Shown: positions 1 to 7,805 of the stretch, piece after piece
How positions within the stretch are numbered: position 1 is the stretch's first letter
Layout: each line of letters opens with the position of its first letter
From: Salipiger abyssi
GTDB lineage: Bacteria; Pseudomonadota; Alphaproteobacteria; Rhodobacterales; Rhodobacteraceae
Assembly (NCBI RefSeq): GCF_001975705.1
Contig: NZ_CP015095.1
Coordinates: 1 to 64,000, forward strand
DNA length: 64,000 nucleotides
Reading direction: 5' to 3'
Notes under the pieces: model-generated
Database searches by the model: none
Told to the model about the DNA's origin: nothing
The model's input: the letters and a program-made list of their open reading frames with translations, nothing else
Made by a program: the position numbers and the translations under genes

Positions 1-578
1 CGGCCCCATTCGACGGCCAGCGTATGCGCCATGGAAATCAGCCCCGCCTTGGCGGCGGCGGCATTAGCGGACCCGGGCCAGCTCAGCCAGGCGAAGGGCG
101 AGACGATATTGACGATGCGCCCCCCGTCCGGCGCGTCGCGCAGCGGCTTGAACGCCGCCTTGCAGCAGGCCCAGGCACCGTTGAGATTGATATCGACCAG
201 CACCTTCCAGCCGTTCTCGGTCAGATCCTCGGCGGGGCTGTGGAACAGCCCGGCGGCGCAGTTCACCAGGATGTCGAGCGAGCCCAGCTCGGCCACGCAG
301 GTGTCGACCGCCGCCTGCACCGCGTCGAAATCGCGGATATCCACCGCCACATAGGTCGCCTCGATCCCCTCGGCGGCGAGCCTGGCCTTGGCCTCGATCA
401 GCACATCCTCCTTGCGGCTGACGATGCAGACCCTGGCGCCCAGCAGGCCCAGAACACGGGCGATGCCGAAGCCGATGCCGGTGCCGCCCCCGGTGACAAA
501 GGCGGCCTTGCCCCTGAGCATGTCGGGGGCAAAGGTCTGAAGCGGGCTTCTGGGGTTTTTCGGCGCTGTATCGGCCAC
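1..578 (-). CDS. Short-chain dehydrogenase/reductase, DECR-like (3' end cut by window edge)
   Basis: Reading leftwards from a GTG at 578, preceded by GGAGGAG, gives an SDR of at least 192 residues that runs off the window. The Rossmann glycine motif TGGGTGIG lies near residue 30 and the NCAAG segment (in place of NNAG) about 80 residues later. The usual YxxxK active site is absent: the stretch reads SANAAAAKAG, with Lys kept and Ala where Tyr normally sits. Loss of this Tyr is known in 2,4-dienoyl-CoA reductase-like SDRs, so a CoA-ester substrate is plausible. It is the last visible gene of a minus-strand operon with the DUF35 and enoyl-CoA hydratase genes. A later ATG 19 codons in is an alternative start, but it would remove the segment next to the good ribosome-binding site. 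The exact substrate is unknown. Confidence 0.8.
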   Translation of the reverse strand, partial: MADTAPKNPRSPLQTFAPDMLRGKAAFVTGGGTGIGFGIARVLGLLGARVCIVSRKEDVLIEAKARLAAEGIEATYVAVDIRDFDAVQAAVDTCVAELGSLDILVNCAAGLFHSPAEDLTENGWKVLVDINLNGAWACCKAAFKPLRDAPDGGRIVNIVSPFAWLSWPGSANAAAAKAGLISMAHTLAVEWG

Positions 579-623
579 GGCGGTCTCCTCCGGTGTCGTG
601 TCTGTCTGGGGCGTCGGCGCGGC

Positions 624-1016
624 TCAGGCGCGGCGGAACACGGGCAGCGTGTTGCCCTCGTGATCCGTCTCGAAATCGACCGTCACCGCGTCGCCGATCT
701 TCACGTCGAGCGCATCGTCCCCCACCAGCGCCGCGATCATGCGCGGGCCTTCGGCCACGATGATCGAGGCGACCACATAGGGCACCTTGTCGCGAAACGC
801 CGGCAGCGGCGCGCGGCGCACGATGGTGAAGGTCTCGACCGTGCCGGTGCCGGCGCTTTCGCTCCAGTCGAGATCGGCCTCCCAGCAGGTGGCGCAGTGA
901 TGGCGCGGCGGGAACTGCACCGCGCCGCAGGATTTGCACTTCTGGAACAGCAGCTTGCCCTCTTCGGCGCCCTTCCAGTATTCGAGGCTGTCGCCATTGG
1001 CGAAAGTCATGGTCAT
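624..1016 (-). CDS. DUF35 / OB-fold zinc-ribbon protein
   Basis: A 130-residue protein beginning MTMTFANGD. An N-terminal rubredoxin-like zinc ribbon has two Cys pairs (CKSC and CATC, about residues 27-43). An OB-fold follows, with the typical GTVETFTIVRRAP and PYVVASIIVAEG strands. Family members act with thiolases or acyl-CoA-modifying enzymes, probably as CoA-ester-binding partners. The start lies 5 nt after the stop of the upstream enoyl-CoA hydratase, with AGAAGGA inside that gene's end, so translation is probably coupled. Its position between an enoyl-CoA hydratase and a DECR-like SDR supports a role in a CoA-thioester pathway. The partner enzyme is not identifiable here. Confidence 0.85.
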   Translation of the reverse strand: MTMTFANGDSLEYWKGAEEGKLLFQKCKSCGAVQFPPRHHCATCWEADLDWSESAGTGTVETFTIVRRAPLPAFRDKVPYVVASIIVAEGPRMIAALVGDDALDVKIGDAVTVDFETDHEGNTLPVFRRA

Positions 1017-1021
1017 GTCGG

Positions 1022-1828
1022 TCAGTCCTTCTGTTCGGGGGCCGCGCGGAATCGCGAGAAATCGGGTTTGCGCTTCTCGAGAAAGGCGGTCGTCCCTTCC
1101 TTCTGTTCGGTGTCGCGGTAATTGTCGGGCACGATCCAGCGGCGCAGGCTGTCGCCCTGCCCCAGCAGATCCTGGAATTCCTGCACAAAGGTGGCCTTGT
1201 AGACCTTGAGGCAGGTCGGCGCGACGGCGAGCAGCTCGTCGCACCATTTCGCCACCTCGGCATCGAGATCCGCCATCGGCACCACGGCATTGACCAGACC
1301 CCAGTCATACATCTGCTGCGCCGAGTATTTCCGCCCCAGCATCCACATCTCGCGGGCGCGCTTGTGACCCACCACGCGCACCAGATAGCTGATCACCGGA
1401 CCCGAGGTCGGATAGGCGACACGCGGCTCGCTCTGGGAAAAGATCGCGTGATCGGCGGCGATGGTGAAATCGCAGAAATAGGCGAAATGGTTGCCCCCGC
1501 CCACCGCATAGCCGTTGACCCGCGCGATGATCGGCTTGGGGCACTGGCTGAAGGTCAGATAGGGCGGCGCGAATTCGCGCGGGCCGGTATGGCCCATCTT
1601 GCCCTCGCGCTGCTTGGAGACATCGGCGCCGGCGCAAAAGGATTTCTCGCCCGCGCCGGTGAAGACGATCACCCCCACCACCGGATCCTTGCCAGCCATG
1701 TCGAGCGCCGTCTCGATCTCGCGCATGGTGTCGGGCGTGCAGGAATTCAGCTTTTCCGGGCGGTTGATGGTGATCGTCGCGATATGCCCGTCGATCTCGT
1801 AGAGAATGTCCTCGAATGCGGCAGCCAT
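1022..1828 (-). CDS. Enoyl-CoA hydratase/isomerase family protein, MenB/BadI-like
   Basis: A 268-residue crotonase-fold enzyme. The oxyanion-hole segments are visible as SFCAGADVSKQ (about residue 63) and YAVGGGNHFAYFCDFTIAAD (about residue 107). The stretch ARVVGHKRAREMW-like and the ending with EKRKPDFSRFR resemble the subgroup of MenB (naphthoate synthase) and BadI (ring-cleaving ketocyclohexanecarboxyl-CoA hydrolase) more than a plain beta-oxidation hydratase. This is motif recognition, not an alignment. It is the first gene of the minus-strand operon with DUF35 and SDR, and a consensus sigma-54 promoter at 1884-1869 lies about 40 nt upstream. The ATG follows a G-rich ribosome-binding site. 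Inferred role: hydration or hydrolysis of a CoA ester, possibly cyclic. Confidence 0.85.
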   Translation of the reverse strand: MAAAFEDILYEIDGHIATITINRPEKLNSCTPDTMREIETALDMAGKDPVVGVIVFTGAGEKSFCAGADVSKQREGKMGHTGPREFAPPYLTFSQCPKPIIARVNGYAVGGGNHFAYFCDFTIAADHAIFSQSEPRVAYPTSGPVISYLVRVVGHKRAREMWMLGRKYSAQQMYDWGLVNAVVPMADLDAEVAKWCDELLAVAPTCLKVYKATFVQEFQDLLGQGDSLRRWIVPDNYRDTEQKEGTTAFLEKRKPDFSRFRAAPEQKD

Positions 1829-1868
1829 GATCCCCCCTGTTTCCTCACAAACCGTTCAGGGGAAACCA

Positions 1869-1884
1869 AGCAAATCATGTGCCA
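1869..1884 (-). promoter_or_regulatory. Sigma-54 (-24/-12) promoter for the ECH-DUF35-SDR operon
   Basis: On the minus strand the sequence reads TGGCACA-TGAT-TTGCT, a full match to the RpoN consensus with the invariant GG and GC ten bases apart. It lies between the end of rpoN and the start of the enoyl-CoA hydratase gene, leaving a leader of about 30 nt. Confidence 0.88.
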
Positions 1885-1902
1885 GCGCGCGCCCGGACGG
1901 GC

Positions 1903-3333
1903 TCAGGCATAGGCCTCTTCCGCCTGTTTCTGCCGGCGGCGTTGAAGCGACGAGGGGATATTCATGATGTCGCGATACTTGGCCACGGTGCGCCGCGCGA
2001 TGTCGATGCCGCCCTTGCGCAGCTCGCTGACGATGGCCTCGTCCGACAGCACGGTCTTGGCGGTCTCGGCATTGACCAGCGCGGCGATCTTGTGGCGCAC
2101 CGTTTCCGACGACAGATCCCCCTCCCCGTCCACCGAGGCGATGGAGTTGGTAAAGAAGAACCGCAGCTCATAGAGACCGCGATCCGTCATCAGGAACTTG
2201 TTGGAGATCGCCCGGCACACGGTCGAGACATGCACACCCACGGTCTCGGCCACATCGCTGAGATTGAGCGGCTTGAGATGCTCGACCCCGTGTTTCAGGA
2301 ACGCCTCCTGCTGGGTGACGATCTCGGTGGCGACATTCAGGATGGTGCGGGCGCGCTGATCGACATTGCGCGCCAGCCAGGTGGCGTTTTTCATGCAGTC
2401 GACGACAAAGCGCTTGTCCTTCGATCCGAGCTTGCCGGCGGTGATCTCGGCGTAATACTGGCGGTTGACCAGCACGCGCGGCAGCAGCGCGGTGTTCAGC
2501 TCGACCTGATACCCGCCATCCTCGGCGGAACGCACGATCACGTCGGGCAGCGCCGGCGGTGTGGGCGTGGTGTCGAACTGCCGGCCCGGGCGCGGATCGA
2601 GATCGCGGATCTCGGCGGCCATCTCGGCAATGTCCTCGAGATCGACACCGCAGAGCTTTGCCAGCTTCCTGAGATCGTATTTCGCCAGCAGCGGCAGGTT
2701 CTCGATCATGCAGGCCATGGCCGGATCGAAGCGGTTCTTCTCGCGCAGCTGGATCTCCAGACATTCGGCGAGGCTGCGCGCGGCGATGCCGGCGGGCTCG
2801 AAGCCCTGCACGCGCTTCAGCACCTGCTCGACCCGCTCCTCGGTGGTGCCGAGGCGGCGGCAAATTGACTTAACATTTTTGCCCAGGTAGCCGCTCTGAT
2901 CCAGCGACTCGATAAGCTCGACGGCGATCATCGCCTCGGCGGGATCGCGGAAGGTCATCGCCGCCTGCCGGTTGAGATGGTCGCGCAGGCTGATCTCGGC
3001 GGCCAGGTAACGCTCGATGCCGTTGTCGTCGCGCTCGCCAAGCGCCGCGCGCGACCCGGTGCCGCCCATCCCCATGCCATCGCCGCCAGAGGCGCCGCGC
3101 TCGGGCGCCGGGGCGCTCGCGGCGGGGGCGTTGAGACTGGTCGAGGGCGCCGCGACATCGGCGTCGCTGCTCTGTCCGACCACTTCCATCAAGGGGTTAC
3201 GCTCTGCCTGGTCCCTCAGGAAGTCGTCAAGCTCGTTGGCGCTGAGCTGGAGAATCCGGATCGACTGGATGACCTGCGAGGTGATCGCGACGGTCTGTTT
3301 GGTAAATACACCAACCTCATGGCGAAGCTGCAT
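1903..3333 (-). CDS. rpoN: RNA polymerase sigma-54 factor RpoN
   Basis: A 476-residue sigma-54. Region I is recognisable at the N-terminus (ITSQVIQSIRILQLSANEL and the NPLME segment), followed by an acidic/Ser-Ala-rich region II (about residues 50-105). The core-binding domain, the HTH (LNLSDVAETVGVHVSTVCRAI-type segment, about 355-385) and the RpoN box ARRTVAKYR (about 450) complete the protein. The ATG follows GGGAGGGAGCC. It is divergent from a sigma-54 activator gene, and the window holds at least eight matching promoters, so this copy may be dedicated to that set. Rhodobacter sphaeroides is known to carry several non-interchangeable RpoN proteins. A host chromosomal rpoN is assumed but cannot be seen here. 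Confidence 0.96.
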   Translation of the reverse strand: MQLRHEVGVFTKQTVAITSQVIQSIRILQLSANELDDFLRDQAERNPLMEVVGQSSDADVAAPSTSLNAPAASAPAPERGASGGDGMGMGGTGSRAALGERDDNGIERYLAAEISLRDHLNRQAAMTFRDPAEAMIAVELIESLDQSGYLGKNVKSICRRLGTTEERVEQVLKRVQGFEPAGIAARSLAECLEIQLREKNRFDPAMACMIENLPLLAKYDLRKLAKLCGVDLEDIAEMAAEIRDLDPRPGRQFDTTPTPPALPDVIVRSAEDGGYQVELNTALLPRVLVNRQYYAEITAGKLGSKDKRFVVDCMKNATWLARNVDQRARTILNVATEIVTQQEAFLKHGVEHLKPLNLSDVAETVGVHVSTVCRAISNKFLMTDRGLYELRFFFTNSIASVDGEGDLSSETVRHKIAALVNAETAKTVLSDEAIVSELRKGGIDIARRTVAKYRDIMNIPSSLQRRRQKQAEEAYA

Positions 3334-3567
3334 GGCTCCCTCCCTGATGCAACGGCCCGTGTCCGTCTCTCATGTGATGCGTGCGGTCCGACCCGGCCTC
3401 CCAACCAAGCGACCCAGTGCCTCTCCCCCTGCCGCGCGTCTGTGCCGGCAGGCCCGGTCGAGAGACATATTGACCTGCAATCTGTCCTCGACCACGACTT
3501 TTTGCGGGGATTCCAAATCAATTGCAAGAGAAAAAACAGAGTGCGTGACCGCGATGAGAACATACAT

Positions 3568-3609
3568 GGCACAATAGTGTTATCCGTGAGTACGATTCAC
3601 GGTTGTGCC
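3568..3609. promoter_or_regulatory. Nested inverted repeats upstream of the sigma-54 activator gene
   Basis: Outer arms GGCACAA (3568-3574) and TTGTGCC (3603-3609) enclose inner arms CCGTGA (3584-3589) and TCACGG (3597-3602). The site lies about 50-90 nt before the activator start in the 325-nt divergent region between rpoN and the activator gene. It could be an operator or autoregulatory site. The outer arm contains TGGCAC but has no -12 element at the right spacing, so it is not a sigma-54 promoter. The rest of 3334-3658 shows no gene. Confidence 0.45.
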
Positions 3610-3658
3610 GACGCGACTCTCTTCGTAGGTTAACGCAAACAAGGAAATGAGCAATCCA

Positions 3659-5317
3659 ATGTCTGAAAAAGATAGGACAATCAGCATTCAGGGTGTCGCC
3701 GTCAACGACAGCGAGGGCGGGCTGCTGTGGAGCTTCGGCATCGCGACCGACCCGCGGATCGAGGAAATGCTCGATGACGAGGAGTGGATTCAGGAGGCGA
3801 TCGCCGCCCGGATGCGGCCGATTCTGCTCACCGATCACAAGCTCATCGCGATCACCTCGGAAATCGCCGGCGGCTATCTGACGGTGCTGTCCGACAGCGC
3901 CAGCGACGTGGTGATGAACTTCATCCTCAACGTGCCCTTCGCCTATGACATCCTCAACCACATCCTGACCGACCCCTATGACGCCATGGCGGTGGTCGAT
4001 GCCAAGGAGAAGGTCGCCTTCATCTCACCGATCCACGAGAAATTCTTTGGCATGCATAACGGCGAGGGCGTCGGCAAGAACGTGCGCGACGTGATCGAGA
4101 ACACCCGCCTGCACAAGGTGGTGCGCACCGGCATCGCCGAGGTCGGCCAGATCCAGCACATGCAGGGCAACGAGCGCGTCGTCTCGCGCCACCCGATCCG
4201 CCGCGACGGCAAGGTCGTGGGCGCCATAGGGCGGGTGATGTTCAAGGGGCCGCAGCAGCTCGAAGCGATGTCCAAGCGCATCCACGATCTGGAATCCGAG
4301 ATTGCCGTCTACAAGAAAGAGACCCGGCAGAAGGTGAAGGGCGAGGAATTCCTCGACATGATCATCGGCCAGAGCCTCGCGATCCAGTCGGTGCGCGAGC
4401 AGATCCGCAAGATCGCGCCGCTGGACATCCCCGTGCTGATCCAGGGCGAAAGCGGCACCGGCAAGGAGCTGGTGGCGCAGGCGCTGCACATGATGAGCGC
4501 GCGGCAGTCGGGCCGGCTGGTCACCATCAACGCCGCCGCCCTGCCCGAGACGCTGGTGGAAAGCGAGCTCTTCGGCTACGAGGCCGGCTCCTTTACCGGC
4601 GCCGACCGCAAGGGCCGCCCGGGCAAGTTCGAACAGGCCGACAAGGGCACGATCTTTCTCGACGAGATCGGCGACATGGCGCTCGACACCCAGTCGAAGC
4701 TGCTGCGCGTGCTTCAGGACCGCATCGTCGAGCGGGTCGGCGGCGACAAGCCCAAACATGTGGATTTCCGCCTGTGCAGCGCCACGAACCGCGATCTGGA
4801 GACCTTTGTGGAGGAAGGCCGCTTCCGGCTCGACCTGTTCTACCGCATCAGCCCGGTGGTGATCGTGCTGCCCGGCCTCGAAGAGCGGCTTGAGGACATT
4901 CCCCTGCTCATCAACCATTTCGCCGCCGATCTCGCCAAGCAGTACAACCGCCCGGTGCCCGAGATCGACCCGGATGTGCATTCCTTCCTGATGGAACAGG
5001 ATTGGCCCGGTAATATCCGCCAGCTCCGCCATGTGATGGAACGCGCTTTTGTGTTCTGCGAAACCGGCCGGATGAGCGTGGCGGACTTCCAGTCGCAACA
5101 GGCGAGCATGAAGCCCGCCAGGAAAGTCGCCAGCGTGACCAGCCCGCAGGCAAAGACTGGCTCGCTCAAGGACAATCTGGAGGAGCTGGAGGCCAAGCTG
5201 ATCAACGACGCGATCATCCGCTTCAAGGGCAACAAGAAGAAGGCCGCCGAGCATCTCGGCGTGTCGCGTTCCTATCTTTACAAGAAGCTGGAGGCCCTGG
5301 GCGGCGATCCGGACTGA
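3659..5317 (+). CDS. Sigma-54-dependent transcriptional activator (PAS-AAA+-Fis)
   Basis: A 552-residue enhancer-binding protein. An N-terminal region of unknown ligand (about 1-95) precedes a PAS-like domain (about 95-210) and a coiled linker (LEAMSKRIHDLESEIAVYKKE). The AAA+ domain has Walker A GESGTGKE (about 262), the sigma-54-contacting loop as GSFTGA (about 310, the common variant of GAFTGA) and Walker B GTIFLDEIGD (about 331). A Fis-type HTH (NKKKAAEHLGVSRSYLYKKLE) ends the protein. There is no receiver domain, so control is probably by a small ligand sensed at the N-terminus or PAS. The start at 3659 is preferred because AAGGA (3641-3645) is too close to the in-frame ATG at 3647; four residues separate them. 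It is divergent from rpoN and directly upstream of a sigma-54-driven TRAP locus, so it probably controls at least that. Confidence 0.94.
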   Translation: MSEKDRTISIQGVAVNDSEGGLLWSFGIATDPRIEEMLDDEEWIQEAIAARMRPILLTDHKLIAITSEIAGGYLTVLSDSASDVVMNFILNVPFAYDILNHILTDPYDAMAVVDAKEKVAFISPIHEKFFGMHNGEGVGKNVRDVIENTRLHKVVRTGIAEVGQIQHMQGNERVVSRHPIRRDGKVVGAIGRVMFKGPQQLEAMSKRIHDLESEIAVYKKETRQKVKGEEFLDMIIGQSLAIQSVREQIRKIAPLDIPVLIQGESGTGKELVAQALHMMSARQSGRLVTINAAALPETLVESELFGYEAGSFTGADRKGRPGKFEQADKGTIFLDEIGDMALDTQSKLLRVLQDRIVERVGGDKPKHVDFRLCSATNRDLETFVEEGRFRLDLFYRISPVVIVLPGLEERLEDIPLLINHFAADLAKQYNRPVPEIDPDVHSFLMEQDWPGNIRQLRHVMERAFVFCETGRMSVADFQSQQASMKPARKVASVTSPQAKTGSLKDNLEELEAKLINDAIIRFKGNKKKAAEHLGVSRSYLYKKLEALGGDPD

Positions 5318-5376
5318 CCCGCACCACGCGCCCCGCGCGGCAGACGGGCACGCCCGGTGACGGCTTTCTTTCCAAT

Positions 5377-5392
5377 TGGCACGCGATTTGCA
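5377..5392 (+). promoter_or_regulatory. Sigma-54 promoter of the first dctP
   Basis: TGGCACG-CGAT-TTGCA matches the RpoN consensus exactly. The dctP start at 5431 is 38 nt after the -12 element. It follows directly after the activator gene, which ends at 5317. Confidence 0.92.
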
Positions 5393-5430
5393 TCAAATGT
5401 ATTTACATAACGTTCGGAGGGAGGATCCAC

Positions 5431-6552
5431 ATGCGTTACACGATGTCTGCCACGGCGCTTTGCGCGCTATTGGCCGCCGCGCCGGCGGTCGCCGACACCT
5501 ATCTCGCCGCGACCTGGCTGGGGCTCGGCTCGCCCAATGGCAAGTTCATGCAGGAATATGTCTCGCAGATCGACGAGATTTCCGGCGGTGAGCTGACCTT
5601 TGATCTGCATGCCGGCGGCGCCCTGCTGCCCGCCGATGGCAGCCTGTCCGGGCTCAGCGCCAATGTCGCGCAGTTCGTGCACATCACAGGCGCCTATGTG
5701 CCCTCCGACCTGCCGCTCGACAATGTCATGAGCGATTTCGCCTTCGCCTATGAGGGCTCGCTCACCGCGCTGGCCATCGGCTCGATCGAGACCAAACTGA
5801 CCGATCCGTCGATTCAGGAGGAGTACAAGAGCCACGACGCGGTGTTCGTCTCGACCGGCGCCAACGGCCCCTACAACCTGATCTGCAAGGGCGAGATCCA
5901 CGGGCTCGACGATCTCGACGGCAAAAAGATCCGCGTCACCAGCAGCGCCCATGTCGCTTGGCTGAACGCGGTCGGCGCCACCTCGGTCAGCGTGCCGGGC
6001 TCGGAGATCTATACCGGCCTGCAACGCAACTCCATCGACTGCGCGGTGGGCGATCCGCTGTTCCTCACCGATTACTTCAATCTCGTCGAGGTCGCGGATT
6101 CCGTCACCACCCTGTCGCTCGGCTGGCTCGACACCGGGGGCTATTTCTTCAACCGTGACTTCTGGAACGACATCACCCCCGAGGAGCGCCGGCAGCTTCT
6201 CGACGCGGCGGCGATGACCACGGCGGTCAATATGATCGAATGGGAGGAAAGCCTGGAAGGCGCCTATGCGGCGGCCAACGAACAGGGCGTCGCGGTGATC
6301 GAGCCCGACGAGGATCTTGCCGCGCAGATGGAGGCCTACAAGGCCGAGTATCGCGACGGCTTCGCCGCCTTCGAGATGGACAAACGGAATATCGACGACC
6401 CAAGCGAGCTTGTGGCCCATGCGGACGAGGCGCATGACCGCTGGAACGCGCTCCTGTCGGAAATCGACGCGCGCGATCCCGAGGCGCTCGCCGCCCTGCT
6501 GAAAACCGAGATCTACGACAAGATCGACGTCGAGACTTACGGCATCGACTGA
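5431..6552 (+). CDS. dctP: TRAP transporter solute-binding protein (DctP family), copy 1
   Basis: A 373-residue periplasmic receptor with a Sec signal peptide of about 21 residues (cleavage after AVA, before DTY). The DctP hallmarks are the DLDGKKIRVTSS segment, whose Arg normally ion-pairs with the substrate carboxylate, and GSEIYTGLQRNSIDCAVGD. Its closest relative in the window is the dctP at 18248-19375: both keep ATW near the mature N-terminus, LPADG, GSEIYTG/ASEIYTG, LFLTDYF and a C-terminus ending IDVETYG. The ATG follows GGAGGGAGGATCC. It has its own sigma-54 promoter and is followed by two more dctP genes and a single dctQM pair. The substrate is probably an organic acid of unknown identity. 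Confidence 0.92.
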   Translation: MRYTMSATALCALLAAAPAVADTYLAATWLGLGSPNGKFMQEYVSQIDEISGGELTFDLHAGGALLPADGSLSGLSANVAQFVHITGAYVPSDLPLDNVMSDFAFAYEGSLTALAIGSIETKLTDPSIQEEYKSHDAVFVSTGANGPYNLICKGEIHGLDDLDGKKIRVTSSAHVAWLNAVGATSVSVPGSEIYTGLQRNSIDCAVGDPLFLTDYFNLVEVADSVTTLSLGWLDTGGYFFNRDFWNDITPEERRQLLDAAAMTTAVNMIEWEESLEGAYAAANEQGVAVIEPDEDLAAQMEAYKAEYRDGFAAFEMDKRNIDDPSELVAHADEAHDRWNALLSEIDARDPEALAALLKTEIYDKIDVETYGID

Positions 6553-6558
6553 CCCCTC

Positions 6559-6596
6559 TGCCACGGCTGTCTATTGACGTTACGGCAGCCGTGGCA
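6559..6596 (+). terminator. Hairpin downstream of dctP copy 1, overlapping the next promoter
   Basis: Perfect 11-bp arms TGCCACGGCTG (6559-6569) and CAGCCGTGGCA (6586-6596) with a 16-nt loop, starting 7 nt after the dctP stop. There is no T tract. The right arm contains TGGCA of the following sigma-54 -24 element, so the element may serve as transcript end and/or regulatory site. Confidence 0.6.
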
Positions 6597-6607
6597 CGCC
6601 ATTTGCT
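6592..6607 (+). promoter_or_regulatory. Sigma-54 promoter of the second dctP
   Basis: TGGCACG-CCAT-TTGCT is a full RpoN consensus match. The start codon at 6653 is 45 nt downstream. The -24 half is shared with the right arm of the hairpin at 6559-6596. Confidence 0.92.
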
Positions 6608-6652
6608 TCTCCCGACGCTTGCGGAATAAATTCCGCCAACGTGGAGGAGCAC

Positions 6653-7678
6653 ATGAAACACATTGTAACGCTCGCAGCCGTGGCCTCGGTCATCGGCGCG
6701 ACGCTTGGCATGCCCGTGCAGGCGCAGGAGACGACCAAACTGAAGGTCGCCTCCTTCCTGCCGGAGTCGCACCATATCGTCGCGCATGGCACGCAGGTCT
6801 GGATGGATGCCGTCACCGACTCGGGCGCGCCGGTGGAGTTCGAATTCTACCCCGCGCAGCAGGCCGGCAAGGCCAACCAGCTGCTCGACCTGATGACCGC
6901 CGGCGCGCTCGACGTGGTCGAGATCGCGCTTGGGTACTATACCGACCGCTTCCCGCTCTTTGGCGTGGTCGAGATGCCGGGCATGTATCAGGATCCCTGC
7001 AACGGCGCGCAGGCGATCCGCAGCCTCGCCTCCGAAGGCGGCGTGATCTATGAGGGCGATATCGCGCCCAAAGGGCTGCACCCGCTGTCCTTTTACGTCT
7101 TCCCCTCCTACGCGACGATCTCGCGCCAGCCGATCCACGGCGCAGAAGATTTCGCCGGTCGCAAGATCCGCACCGCCGGCGGCGCGATGGAGCTGGAAGT
7201 TTCCGAGCTCGGCGGCGTCGCGGTCAAGATGTCCTCGCCCGAGATCATGCAGTCGCTATCGCGCGGCACCATCGACGGCGCCATGCTGACTTATCTCAGC
7301 TCCAAGCAATACGAGCTCTACCGCTCTGCCCAATACGGCACCTCGGGCTACAGTTTCGGCGGCGCCATCGTCATCCTGATGATGACCGACCGGAAATACC
7401 AAACGCTGAGCGACGAGGCCAAGGCCGCGGTCGACGCTGCCGGGGTCGAGGCAGAGCAGGCCTATTGCTCCTATGCCGTCGAGGGCAACGCCGAAGCCAT
7501 GGCCTTCATGAAGGAGCAGGGCGTCGAGATCCACGAGATCACCGAGGCCGAAAAAGCCGAACTCGATACCAAGCTTGCCTCGCTCGCGGACAACTGGGCC
7601 GCGCAGCTCGATCAGATCGGCAAGCCCGGCGCGCAGGCGCTGGCAGAGTTCCGCGCCCTTCTGAAATCAGGCGAATAA
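6653..7678 (+). CDS. dctP: TRAP transporter solute-binding protein (DctP family), copy 2
   Basis: A 341-residue receptor with a signal peptide ending near MPVQAQ (about 23 residues). The ATG at 6653 follows GGAGGAGCAC; an upstream in-frame ATG at 6641 would start inside that ribosome-binding site and is rejected. DctP features are FYPAQQAGKANQLLDLM near residue 65, GRKIRTAGG (binding Arg) and QSLSRGTIDGAML. It resembles copy 3 (FLP-SH/TH opening, FYPA-QAGKA-QLL, a Cys in the middle and another near the C-terminal third) more than copy 1. It has its own sigma-54 promoter and is bounded by hairpins. Ligand specificity probably differs from copies 1 and 3, which share the same membrane subunits. 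Confidence 0.92.
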   Translation: MKHIVTLAAVASVIGATLGMPVQAQETTKLKVASFLPESHHIVAHGTQVWMDAVTDSGAPVEFEFYPAQQAGKANQLLDLMTAGALDVVEIALGYYTDRFPLFGVVEMPGMYQDPCNGAQAIRSLASEGGVIYEGDIAPKGLHPLSFYVFPSYATISRQPIHGAEDFAGRKIRTAGGAMELEVSELGGVAVKMSSPEIMQSLSRGTIDGAMLTYLSSKQYELYRSAQYGTSGYSFGGAIVILMMTDRKYQTLSDEAKAAVDAAGVEAEQAYCSYAVEGNAEAMAFMKEQGVEIHEITEAEKAELDTKLASLADNWAAQLDQIGKPGAQALAEFRALLKSGE

Positions 7679-7688
7679 CGACAAGACA

Positions 7689-7727
7689 CTGCCAGGCGTC
7701 ACACGCCTGTCGCGGGGCGCCTGGCAG
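7689..7727 (+). terminator. Hairpin after dctP copy 2
   Basis: Perfect 10-bp arms CTGCCAGGCG (7689-7698) and CGCCTGGCAG (7718-7727), with a smaller AGGCG/CGCCT pairing possible inside. There is no T tract. It sits between the dctP stop and the next sigma-54 promoter, as the hairpin after copy 1 does. Confidence 0.6.
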
Positions 7728-7742
7728 ACCCAACGGAGAGAG

Positions 7743-7758
7743 TGGCACATGATTTGCA
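7743..7758 (+). promoter_or_regulatory. Sigma-54 promoter of the third dctP
   Basis: TGGCACA-TGAT-TTGCA matches the RpoN consensus. The dctP start at 7806 is 47 nt downstream. An in-frame start at 7749 would lie inside this promoter and is therefore not used. Confidence 0.9.
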
Positions 7759-7805
7759 GTGCCATGTTTGTGAAGCGACGTTTCACAAAGTTCAGGGAGG
7801 ACGAT

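Noticed and set aside
3566..3583. TGGCAC motif before the activator gene as a sigma-54 promoter
   Set aside because: No GC of a -12 element at the required ten-base spacing; it is better explained as an arm of the inverted repeat.
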